In this document: one piece after another, positions 50,901-62,400 of the stretch
Numbering within the stretch: position 1 is the first letter of the stretch
How the letters are laid out: each line of letters begins with the position of its first letter
NCBI GenBank assembly: GCA_963924555.1
Contig: OZ004587.1
Span: 124,001 to 188,000 of the forward strand
Reading direction: 5' to 3'
From: Crambe crambe
Taxonomy: Eukaryota; Porifera; Demospongiae; Poecilosclerida; Crambeidae
Length of the DNA: 64,000 nt
The notes under the pieces: generated by a model
The model's database searches: none
The model's input: the letters and a program-made list of their open reading frames with translations, nothing else
What the model was told of the DNA's origin: nothing
Made by a program: the position numbers and the translations under genes

Positions 50901-52537
50901 TGTAATGACATCTCTGCAGCACTCTGGGGTGGAATAATAGCGATAGAGTAGTTAGGGCCTGCATATCATGGAGGGAGAAGTTGAGACAACTTACTATCAT
51001 GTACACCAGAAGACAAAGACAGTCACGTAGGAAATGTCAGACCTACATTCCTTTTGATGCTTTAAAGCTTAGCTATTGCAGCTTCTGTGAATGGAGTAGA
51101 TGGACGAATAGCCAATGTGCATGGATTTATAGGGTGAACAAGAAATACACATGCATAATTGTTCCTTAGTTAACTATTTAGTACACTAAACCTCATATCT
51201 CTCACACAAAGAATTGAAAATGTTAGGAGAATCAGATCCATTATGTATTAGCTATGTATGTGAGTGAATAAAATAAGTCTTCCCAAGTGTGTCCTTCAGT
51301 AATCTCGTCTCTATCTGTGCAGGTCTGATGGTGTGGAAGCTGTACGAGACCACATAGCTACCAGTGTTACCATTGGATCATCATTCAAGATCACAATGCA
51401 GGCCCAGGCTTGATTTGAGTCACAGAGAATGTCGAGAAGATTGTAAGAAAGCAGGGGTTGAGGGAACTGTATGACGACTGCCTCCCTATATACCCTCATG
51501 GGATCTACTGGTCCACATCCACAAGTGAGAAAGTACCTATGCAGTTACCATAGCTACAAGGTGAGATGAAGTGGGCAGTCCATAATGCTTGTAACTAGGT
51601 ATGCTGTGATTTATCCCTTCAATGATGTTAAAGACATCTACTACATCTGTCTGTTTAACTAAAGGGACATCCTCATTGTAAAACCATTGTCACACCAGAC
51701 TACTATGTTCATGGACATTAGTGTTATCAGTAGCTAGTGCTTGTTCTCAGGATGGGAAAGAAACGAACAGTCAGTCAGGGGAGAGATAACGATACTATTT
51801 GCTAATTGCCTTCAGCTCTTGCCTTCAGCTAAACGATATGATGTGTGGGGAACTGTCAAATTGATAATTCACTTCTTGTGTGGGTGCATGAACCTCATTT
51901 ACATGTGGTCCTTTTTAATAAAGGTCATGAAAGGTTAATGGACAAGCATGCAATGGAAATAAAGAAATCTATATACTCGTGTGGGTGCTACGTAACTATG
52001 TAAGTTGATTTCCTTCGAGAATGTCATTGACTTTATTGGTTTTCTACTGTTTGCTAGGAGATAATGTGGCCAAACTAGTTTAGTTTAAGAGTATATAGAA
52101 TTTTTCATGAAAGAAAGGCATTAGGGGATCATGTCTAATCACAGGGCATTCTGGATGACGAGAATGCACAAATATATACCACTAAAAAAAAAATTTCAAA
52201 CCAGAAAGTTATTATCACAATATAGTACAACTTTATCATTAAGTCACCATGGAGATGTTATAATAGTTGCCTGGTAACCAGTACCATTCATTTCGCTCTT
52301 CCCAATAGAAATAATAGTCAAAAAAGTTCTTGTCACAAAAATTAATAATTAAAAAGTACATAATGAAAATTACCAATTAGATAATTGTTACGAATAATAC
52401 AGAAATTATGTTAGAGCATGAAGTGTACAAAAAGCTACAGCATAATTTCAAGATAATTATAGTGACCAAATGAAAGTGTTGAGTGAGGGAAAGCAGAAAT
52501 GAGCACAAGACAATAGTGGTGGATGAGGAGGGAAGTG
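48000..52537. other. Repeats and downstream flank of gene C
   Basis: 48,000-49,298 completes the 1.74-kb insertion and ends in the hairpin AGAGAGTGCTACCGCACTCTCT at about 49,279-49,300. 49,299-49,735 is the resumed 0.6-kb repeat. An ATT/TTA microsatellite lies at 49,027-49,071. From about 50,215 the sequence matches the downstream flank of gene B. No gene is supported. Confidence 0.5.
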
Positions 52538-55500
52538 TCATTGTTTAGTGAGAAAGTATTCCACCACCTCACTGTGAGCCTTCTCTAGGGACAACTGGAG
52601 TGGTGTCTGGTTAAACTTGTTCTTGATGGTTGGGGGGCAATGGATGTGTTCAATCAGATGCTTGATAATTGCGAGATGACCATATTTGGCTGCCTTATGG
52701 AGCGGAGTCTCTCCATTGACATCTTGACACATCGGGTTGCATCCCTTGTTTTGGGTTAAGTAGTTTACGATGGAGAGGTGTCCATAGATAGCTGCCATGT
52801 GAAGAGGTGTGACATTATCGTCATCCAGACTGTTGGGGTCACAGCCATGCCTCTGAACCAAGTTGATGACGAGGTGGAGGTGACCCTCTTGAGAAGCAGA
52901 ATGGAGTGGTCGTCTTCCTAATTGACTGGGAAGATTAGGACTGCAATGCATGACATTTATTAAATAGTCTACTACATCACTATGTCCATGAAGGGCTGCA
53001 CTGTGAAGTGGTGTGTAGTTATTATTGTTTGTACTGAGTGGATCACACTTTCTCTCTTCACATAAATACTTGACAGTAGATAAGTGTCCTTTCTTTGCAG
53101 CGAGATGTAGGGGGGTGACTTGATCGTTGTCTCTACTGGCAGGGTCACAGCCATGCCTCTGAACCAAGTTGATGACGAGGTGGAGGTGACCCTCTTGAGA
53201 AGCGTGATGGAGTGGTTGTCTTCCTTGCCAACCGGGAACATTAGGACTGCAATGCATGACATTTATTAAATAGTCTACTACATCACTATGTCCACGAAGG
53301 GCTGCCTCGTGAAGTGGTGTGGTGTTATCATTGTCTGTACTGAGTGGATGACACTTTCTCTCTTCACATAAATACTTGACAGTAGATAAGTGTCCGTGCT
53401 TTGCAGCGAGATGTAGGGGGGTGGTTTGATTGTTGTCTCTACTGGCAGGGTGACAGCCACACTCCATTATCAAGAACTTGACAATGGACAAGTGACCCTC
53501 CTGGGCAGCAGCAAAGAGAGGTCCTCTACCATGCTTACTGCTAGGAAGGTAGGGGTCACATCGACAGTCTTTGATCAGATACTTTACGATATCGATGTGC
53601 CCATTGAGAGATGCCACGTGTATGGGAGTGGTATGGTGTGAGGTGGAGTCTGAAAATATGTCCTGAATGGACATGTACTGAAGCATCTTCTCCATCAAAT
53701 ACTTTACAGTTTTCAAATTTCCACCCAAACAGGCATTATGTAGAGATGAGTAGCCATCTTCGTCCTGGTGGAGTGGATCCATTTGATGATTTTCTACTAA
53801 ATACTCGACTGTTGAGAGATGCCCTGCTTGAGCTGCATTGTGGAGAGGTGTAGTTCCATGCCACCCTGAAGGTGCAGGGTTGCATTGAACTTCGTCGATT
53901 AGGTACTTGAACACCTCCAGTCTGCCGTAGTCGGCTGCAACGTGCAGTACTGTATCACCCTCCCTGTCCTTGGTCAAGGGATTGAGCCCCTTTGTGACGA
54001 GACGCTTGACTTGTTCTAGGTTTCCTTGTTTGGCCGCATGGTGTAGTTGTGGATCGTGCTCTGTTGTGGCGTGTGCTTTGTCTAACATGTCGAGACGTGG
54101 GTCGTCGAAGTCTCTCCCTCTGTTGTCCTGTGACGTGAGGGAAGGAAAATGTGACTTTGGTAGTAATAATTGTGGTTTTGTGTTTAGTTATAATGTGTAA
54201 GTTGATTGATTGATTGTCTGTCTGATGTATCTAGGATTGTAGTGGGGTTATTTAATTTTTTTATTATTGGAATGCATACTGCGCGCGTAAGCGCGCTCGC
54301 AAATTTTGGAAAGCCACGCCCACTTTCGATTGGCCACGCCCACTTTCGATTAGACACGCCCACTTTCGACTAATCTGAGGGAAATCAAGCCCGCTTTTGG
54401 ATGACCACGCCCACTTTCAATTCAAAACACCCACGCTCGTTAATGAAAGGAAAAAAAAATTATGCTAAATAAAAAGGCCATGTAGGGTTAGTCTGTACAT
54501 AGATATAAGATGTTTACGAGATTGGAAACGGATCACGTGCTCTCGTTAGCAACTAACAACTGAGGTGCGTTGACAGCTGAATGACATAGCACTTTTGTCA
54601 AAGTTGCTGTTCTGACAAGATCCGTGAGGTAAGACTTATGCCAATGATACTATAATACACTAGGGCATAGATTTACTGTAGGAAATAAATTTCAGCTCAG
54701 ATTTTCAAGTTTATTCCTACAAATACTACTGTAGTGGTTAATGGGACTGTAATCCCTCTCACACTTGATGGAATCAATTGCTGTTGCCCATTTTCTGATC
54801 AAAAGGCATGTAAACTTCAGCTACATGGAATAGTAATGTTGGTTTTTGTATTAGCTGACATATATTGTCTCTAGCATTTGCAAGTGGTGTTAAAACTGTA
54901 ATCCCTCTCCCAAGAAATAGATTAACAATATTGCAACTGTATTAGTTATTTCAGGGAAAGGATAGAACAGTAAATGGAATTGGTGCATTTGTTTTCTATA
55001 CAATAGTCATCCTATGGAGATGGCAAGCTTACTATATTTCCCCCCTAATGTCCATAGGGTCCACAGGACAGCTGACTGAGCCGAATTCTTGAGGTGGATG
55101 GTGTCAAAACCCAACAGCCAAAAGCTGGAAGTATTGCAATAATGTTGATGAGGAAGAACTGAGCAGAAACTGGCGGATAACTTTGGGGCAAAATTATCTA
55201 GCTATAATAATAATGAATTTATGTCTAATTTTAATACCAAAAGTCATTCTGGCCTTTCTTTTAAATCAATCACATAAAATTAATGTATAATGAGCAATGA
55301 TAGGTACTCATGGTTATAATTACAAGGAAAAAAGTTATGAATAATTAATAACTTCCTTCCTCAGACTCTCCAACTTCAACTCTCTGACTCTTCACTTCTT
55401 CAATACCTTCCCCTTAGCTTACTTGTACTATTGTAGGGGCAGAATATCACTCTAACTGCCTTGAAAGGAGTGAATATTGATCTCTTTTCACAACGATTAA

Positions 55501-58194
55501 TATAATTAATGCTGCATGCGCGTGCACATCTGTCAACGCGCCACGGTTGTGCAGTTCATTGGGCGTTTCCAATCCCGTAAAACCTCTTATATCTATGGTC
55601 TGTACTTTAACAGTTTCTGTCAACAAAAATCAAAATAATGCTGCCTTCAATAATAATCCCTACATCACTGCCTCCCACCAAGCTGCTTTGAACGACTCAT
55701 CAGATCAGATTATGCCTTCGACTTCTTGGGCCTGTTGGACTGTAAAGGTTTTGTTTTTCTCCTTTCCCACACTTTGACTGCTGCCTCAACCTTTCTATTC
55801 CTCATGCTGACATCACTTCTGAGCTAGAAACTACAAGCCACGAAACTAAACATTCAAAACTGAATAGGAACAAAACAGAACAGCTGCACTTCTCAGCAAG
55901 CACACGACACTTAATAATAAAATTAATGATACACTTGCATTTGTGACAGACAATAGATAGCTGACAATATAGTAGGTAGTGGGTGATGAAAATGAATGAT
56001 GAATGATGCTAGGCAGAAAGAAACTGACTCATGATTTTTTTCTGTAATTATAATATTTGCTTTCATGGAGTGATACCCCCTGTGAAAGCTACGTATGTCC
56101 CCTTGCCACTCTGTTTGAATTCAATACTGGACTAAATACTCGAAGTTATTTCAAACAAATTTACGAGGAATAATTGCAAGGGGCTGCACTAGCTATGACT
56201 GATGATCCACAAAAGATGAAATCTTTCCAACGGCAGATTAATTTATCACGACAGTAGCAAGAATTCAACATAAAAAAGAAAAGCTGCCGAGTTTGATGAC
56301 AATGAAACTAGGCAGCTATTTTGAGTAAAACATCTTGAAGAGTCCAACTATGATTATACCAGTCAAATAAAAGACCCACTAAATTTAGTTCCCACTCTGT
56401 CATTTGCTCCTTACCTTGGACTCATCGGAGATGTCAGTCCCCAGTCCTGAAGTTACTATGCTTTCACCGTATGTTGAACGAGTGGCCACACTTGTTCCAG
56501 TCACATCACTGATCGTACCAAATGCTGAGTCAGCATCATCATCACCACCCTTGACTTGAACGGCAGCCATTGGTTCTTCCAGTGAGAGGGTAGGGGAGGG
56601 AGGATCTGGACAGGGATCGAGAGAGAAAATATTTAAATTTTATTTTTTGGATTATCACTGTTCATACTTGTGTCTGAACTGTCACTGTTTTCACCTTCAC
56701 TTTCAGTAACTTCAATAGTGAGATCTGCAACATTAAAATATTTTTATAAATACTTCATGCATCTACTTTGTCTACAAATAGAATTGCTATAGTAAAAGGC
56801 ACATACAAGAACTGATTTCCCATTCTCTAGCAATTAGTATACCTGATGTGGTCTTCTTTGTTGCCTCTTCATGTTCAGACATTTCTTCTGATGGAGATGC
56901 AAGGTTCAATATTTGTTCTCCATAGGTGATGCTGAGGACTCCCATGTTCCTCAGAGCCTGCTGCTCTTCTCTGGTTAGCTTCTGGATCATCTCATCTGCA
57001 TTGGGCAAGGCTCTAAAGGTCAGTTGGACACAGCCCGAATCTGTTTTCAGCAATCTCAAGTTGTAAGAGCCTATTGCTGAGTTGAGATGAAAGCAAAGCT
57101 TCTTTAATTCGTCCAAAGTCATTTTTTCAAAGTTGCATTCTTCTATTTTGAACACAACAACTTTTCCATTCTTCTTCTCATCCTTAAAGACGTTACTTGG
57201 ACACTCGCATATTCTGCGTCTTGCATATTCTTTGAAATATGATATATAAGCCTTTAGCCGAACCATGAGGGGATGCTCATCTTCAAAGATGCAACCGATG
57301 AGCAACTGAATCAGATCGTAGTCAAAGAATGACCAGTGTTGCTCTGCTTCATCAAGCAGTTCATCAATCATGTCACAGTCTTTAAATGCTTCACGATATT
57401 TGTCATCTTTCCTGGAAATAATTCGAATGATTTCTTTGGCTGTTGTTTCCAATCTCAATGCTCTGCGTAATCGAGTCTCAAGAGCTATGAATTTGTTTTT
57501 GATATCGTCAGTATCTTTAGATAAACGAAAGATGAAGTTGGTTCGGACGTGTTCAGGCATGTCTTTGGATAAGTAGGGGAAGAGAGCCTCGATATCTGCA
57601 TAGTTACAAATCATCAAGAAGGGGAATAGATCATGTTTAAATACAGTGTAACATTCTGGTGTTTTACACTGTGTCAGCTATGTGGCTATACCTGGTGGAT
57701 GAGAAGTCTTGAGGTATTTCTCGTCAATGACCTTAGCTATTGCAGGATGGTTTACTGGTAGTGCTTTCAGTGCTGAGCATAGATTCTTCCATGTTGCCTC
57801 CAAGCCCTGACCTGCCAGCCAGTCCATTATCATCTGACTGAAACACTCTGTTGGATCGTCTCTGAACTTTGTTCTTATTGCTTCAAGAGAGGAAGGACGC
57901 AGTCCCAACTCCACCCCCAAATGGAACCATTTCACTTGGACATCCCAAATACAACTCCTCACTTCTTTCAGGTCATCCATCACCAACACAGCTGAAGAAA
58001 TTAATGGCAGTGATTATTGATTTATTGTCTATTGGCTAACTAAGTTCATGAGGGCAATCAAGTGTAGCATACTGCTGTTAACTGACTATAATAGTAGCTA
58101 TGTATTTTGATAGCTGGACAAAACCATCTTCCAGTAACTATAATTTATAGCTACTGAGATTAAAAAATAAAAACAAAAACAGATTCCAAATGAA

Positions 58195-58233
<39 letters not shown>

Positions 58234-59061
58234 AATAACTAATCAACTATTTGTGGGATCTAATAGTGAATTATTATTCTTCATCCATATAGCTAAAAAT
58301 AACAAAAAAAGTTACAGTAGCCAGTTAGCTTAATGATAAACTTATTAATATTCATCAGCTGGTAGTAGCATGCAATAAATTAGCCTCGTTCCCAGGCTCT
58401 CAGTGAAACGGGAAATGTGGGGGCGGAAAGGAGAGCACGCATGGGCGTGTAAATTTTGACCACATAATTATATTCATAACACGATTGATGATGTAATTAT
58501 TAAGTAAACGTCACAATTAGTACAAACGTGCATATTGCATGTCGCTTGTGTGAGCAGAGTGCAGCCATTGCCTTGTTCAGCAAAGAGCTGGCCAGATCTT
58601 ATTTGCGGAGATCCCTTGAGAGCAGGGGCACGAACATATCCTTGCCATCAAATACAGCTCGGATAGCCAGCTTCTACTCTTCCTTCAGCAACAGTTCAGG
58701 TAAACCAAGGATTGACAGGGCATGAGAAAGCGCTTGCGGATAGTGGGAACTTGAATCGCTTGAAGAAACGCTAGAAGAAACACTCTCAGAAACGAACTCG
58801 CCATCTTGCACAAAAAAACGCTGATTAGACAAAATAATAATAATTATGATGAAATCAAAAACGGGAAAGTACGGAGGGAATCCAAATCCCCCGGAATGTG
58901 AGGGATCCGGTCTGCAGTAGAAACCAGGCTCTCCTTTCCGCCCCCACATTTCCCGTTTCACTGAGAGCCTGGGAACGAGGCTAGCAATAAATGTGCCTTA
59001 AAAATACAAGGACTTGTTATTCATGCCAGTTTAATAACTTACTTTCTTGGCCAGGATTCAT
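52538..59061 (-). CDS. Gene C: Death - conserved module - 15 ankyrin repeats
   Basis: Exons 59061-59043, 57991-57692, 57595-56843, 56724-56668, 56605-56415 and 54127-52538 join in phase and give 969 residues. The first exon encodes MNPGQE. The Death domain (about 8-100) and shared module (107-357) have the same exon lengths as gene A (19, 300 and 753 bases). A Glu/Ser/Asp-rich exon (56724-56668) ends with a good donor (aa|gtatga) that genes A and B have lost. 15 ankyrin repeats follow (441-969). Relative to gene B a block of three repeats is duplicated and one more repeat is present near the end. The intron before the ankyrin exon holds about 1.8 kb that gene B lacks. A Death-coupled adaptor or sensor is inferred. 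Confidence 0.87.
54240..55960. other. Extra sequence in the gene C intron
   Basis: Gene B lacks this stretch. It contains four to five copies of CACGCCCACTTTCGATT (54,306-54,425). No coding exon is recognisable, and its ends are not marked by clear inverted repeats. Confidence 0.45.
58195..58232 (+). repeat. (TTA)n microsatellite
   Basis: About 12 units in the first intron of gene C. Confidence 0.95.
58381..58983. mobile_element. Mutator-like non-autonomous element
   Basis: The element is 603 bases with about 55-base terminal inverted repeats beginning TAGCCTCGTTCCCAGGCTCT. It is flanked by the 9-base direct repeat GCAATAAAT (58372-58380 and 58984-58992). A 9-base duplication with long inverted repeats is typical of Mutator-like elements. 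The interior has two short open frames without recognised domains, one Ser-rich on the minus strand. It lies in the first intron of gene C and is absent from gene B. Confidence 0.85.
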
Positions 59062-59640
59062 CTTAATGTCACCAAAGAAAGAGTTTCAAGAGGGAGGGTC
59101 TGTACAAAGGACAGGTTGAGGGTAGGTGGTCACCAGATGAGATCTTGGGAGTGGAAGGTGGGGGAAGAAAGAGCACTGATCAAGAGACAAAAGTGTCTGG
59201 ACGGAGAAAGAGTGTGCTCTTATAATCGACCCCTACGTTTATGTCTTAGTGTTGTACAGCTAAAGAGAGCGTCTACTGTTGACTTATGACAAGACTTGGT
59301 ACGAGCCACGCCCCCTGAACGATGTAGGCAGTCAAATTCGGGCGCTATAGCCTATACACACACACTAGGTTAGATTGAGTAGTGTACTAGTTCTACGTAC
59401 ACAGTAAACTGTATAACTCAAAGAACGATAGCTATGGCTACACTTAGCGAAAATCTTGGGTGTGGCTGGGATAAACAAACCTCACGGGCATGCGCAGTTA
59501 ATTAGTGACGATTATAATCATGAATATAATTATTTAATCATAACAATACAACCACACTAAATAATCAGTGATAGTAATACTTATAGAGTCGGTATTTGTG
59601 TCCTGATAGACTATAGCTTCATGTGTGATTCTTTATCGCA
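59062..59640 (-). promoter_or_regulatory. Upstream region of gene C, conserved with gene B
   Basis: Aligns with 26,182-26,690 and 31,893-32,345. The best-kept blocks are 'gaacgatagctatggctaca' and 'aaatcttgggtg' followed by 'gcatgcgca'. Promoter content is inferred from position and conservation. Confidence 0.5.
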
Positions 59641-62400
59641 TGCTAGACCATTCAAATTCTGCACCATTAAAATTTTAAAGGCCTTGCAAAATTGAAGATT
59701 TTGTCCTGACACCATCTTCAAGTAATATTATGGGTTGAATTAAAGGTTGGTTAGGATTGCTAGGTTGGTTTGCACTTGGTGCTTCCAGGATCTGAGAGAA
59801 TGGAGTTGAGGAGTATACATCAATCAGGCTACTTAAAACAACTTCTCCAATGACTTTAGCTATATACTCAATCCATACAAATGAAAAGCAGTAAAGTTAT
59901 AACTGTCAGAATATAAATAAGAAAGTGTGCTAAATCCTTATCCTAGCTCTACAGTGGACTTGGAACCCAGCCTTTTGTCCTTTGTAGAGAGGCTGTCCTC
60001 CTCTGGAGGCTATAGAGTGCATACACTAAAGTTCTTTTAGATTGTCCTTTGTTGAGAGGATGGTCCTTTATCAAAGGTTCCACTGTTTAACTATTAGCTA
60101 TTGGATTCATAATAGCTGTATTATAACTCTAACTTAAAAAGTTCACCATGGAGACTGTCCTCCACCTGCTGACAGAATTCCTCCAGTCCTAGCTAAACTT
60201 ATACCAGGTTCTTCTAGTTTCCACTGCAGAACTAAATGACCCACATCTTGTCCAGGTAGTCAACTAGCTCACTAGCTTGTCCCTCTCGACTTCTCCATTA
60301 CATTTTGACCCTTAAAAGTTGCATCAGCGAATGTGCATGTGCAGTCTGTGGCCCAGAATGGGCGGGAAATTCAAACATGGTACACAGTCTCACCAAGGAG
60401 AATGGTATGTAGACACCCAGGATGGGGTCTCTACAAGAAGCTGGGTCCTAAGAGTGTCTATACATTCAGAACCATGTAAAAATCAAAACAAGTTATGAAT
60501 CATTGCACTGGATGATACAAGGTAGCATGATATTATATCAGTACAATAGGTGATAGAATGCTATGGTTGTGATGGCAACTGAATATTATTGACAGTTATT
60601 TTGGATGGTCTTGTTCAATTGAAGATTCCTTTAATCTGTCCTACTCACTTCCTTCAAGGTCTTTAAAATTTCTTCTGCTTCTTGATTGAAGGAAACTCTG
60701 AAACAGCATATGAAGGAATGAATATCATTGGATTAAAATATGGTACTTAGGGTCTGTAATAGCAACAGGAAGACACAGAGTTATTCACACCACTTACTGT
60801 TTAAGTCTCCACTGACATTGGCTCCTAGATAAGTTAGATATGATGTCTTCTAAAATTAATAATTGTACCAACCATTAGACACTCCATAATATTCTGCTTA
60901 GATAAGAAACAAACACACACACACACACACAAACAAACAAACAAACATTGCATGGCTATAGGCTTTGATATCTTTTTTGTTCATTTTTGTTTTCTGTATC
61001 AACACAAAATACGTATGTGGGTAGCACATAAGTGAAATGTTAATCAGCACTTCATGTCTAGCTACTATAGCATAGCATTCGTGCATGCCATTACTTAGTC
61101 ACACTGATAGTAAATTTCACATGTGACTTCTGCCGCCCAGCACATGACATAGGCTATGAGTACAGACATGGTTGAAATTAATTTTTAGGGTACTACAGTG
61201 TACCGTTTTAGCTACAGGCCTAGCTTGGGAACAAAGGGGAGGGGCCCTTCAATACGAATCAAGTATGGGAGGTAAATGGTGTGACAATTATTGACCTTTG
61301 AACTTCACTGCTAGCTACAGATGATTGTAATACATTATAATGAGCTTCACTTTCTGACATTCAACCATGATCATGTGGATGGTGGAGGTTGTAGGGGGAC
61401 ATGAAGGAACTGCTGGCATTCCCTTACCACAAGCCTTACAGAGGAGGGGTCATTCGATAAGCTAGTAAAATGGCAATGTTATGATATCCATTTTGTGACC
61501 CTTTACCATATTATGTAGCAGTATGGACACTGAACTGAGAGAGTTAAGAGAGAAAAAGTGATTAGAGATGTGTGACCTCATTTGGAGGTAAACTGATATA
61601 AAATCAATTGAACACACAAAGTGTCCAGAGGTATAAAGGTTTGAATTGGACATATGAAAGGGATAAAGATTTTACATTCAGGGTCCACATGATTTAAATT
61701 CCACAGTATTCAGAGAATATATTTGTCCCCCAAACTTCCATGGATCGTCCATGGATAAGAGGCTGTTTAATCTGTAGAATAGCATTCTAAGAATACATTG
61801 TCACCCCAAATATATATGGATAGTCCATAAATAGGAGGTGCTCTGCGGACTGAGAATACATTGCTACCCCGGGCAGGACTAGAAAGTCACTGCAGTCACC
61901 GCTATGCTGACATCAGATCAAGTTAGCATTTCAGCGGCTGATGGAAAAGGATAGAATATTGTCCTTGACAGAGAACCTGCTAAGGTTAGTGAGGAAAACA
62001 TGACTAATTTACACACAGGGTCCCCTGATTTTAAAAAGAAAGATTCATAGTCGCATTGAAGTCTCCCAAGGCTTTTTTTTTTTTTTTTCTTCTTCTTTTT
62101 TTTTGATCAAACCAAATCTGCTACTGAACATTCCAGAGTAAATGGACTAGACTACTTTAATTAGTTGATGCTCCAAATAGTTTATACAACACTGACCACT
62201 GACATGTGTGTTTAAGTGGGTACTGACCCTACACAGTCTACACTAAGACCACGGTATTGTAGTGATTGTGGAATGTACTAAAACAGCAATCTAACAAGCA
62301 TGAATATCATTACTAGTAATTCGCGCGTTAGATTATTGTATCACGTGTGGGAACAAGCAAAAATTACAAAGTACAAGAAGAACAACAGTAAATGGAATGA
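59641..62400. other. Intergenic with decayed gene pieces and repeats
   Basis: 59,750-59,830 and 60,140-60,300 are degraded relatives of the fragments at 7.7 and 8.1-8.4 kb. 59,952-60,085 is a CAGTGG MITE. 60,300-60,430 resembles 19,560-19,830. 60,908-60,945 is a (CA)n/(AACA)n microsatellite. 61,930-62,260 is a relative of 39,840-40,260. A T-run lies at 62,073-62,104. No gene is supported. Confidence 0.45.
59952..60085. mobile_element. Small MITE, relative of 39,294-39,448
   Basis: CAGTGG at the left and the reverse-complement CCACTG at the right, preceded by TA, with internal similarity ('tagagagg', 'tttagattg', 'gtcctttatca'). Confidence 0.6.

Noticed and set aside
58674-58961. Ser-rich open frame inside the Mutator-like element
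   Set aside because: No domain, no start context, and it overlaps the terminal inverted repeat.
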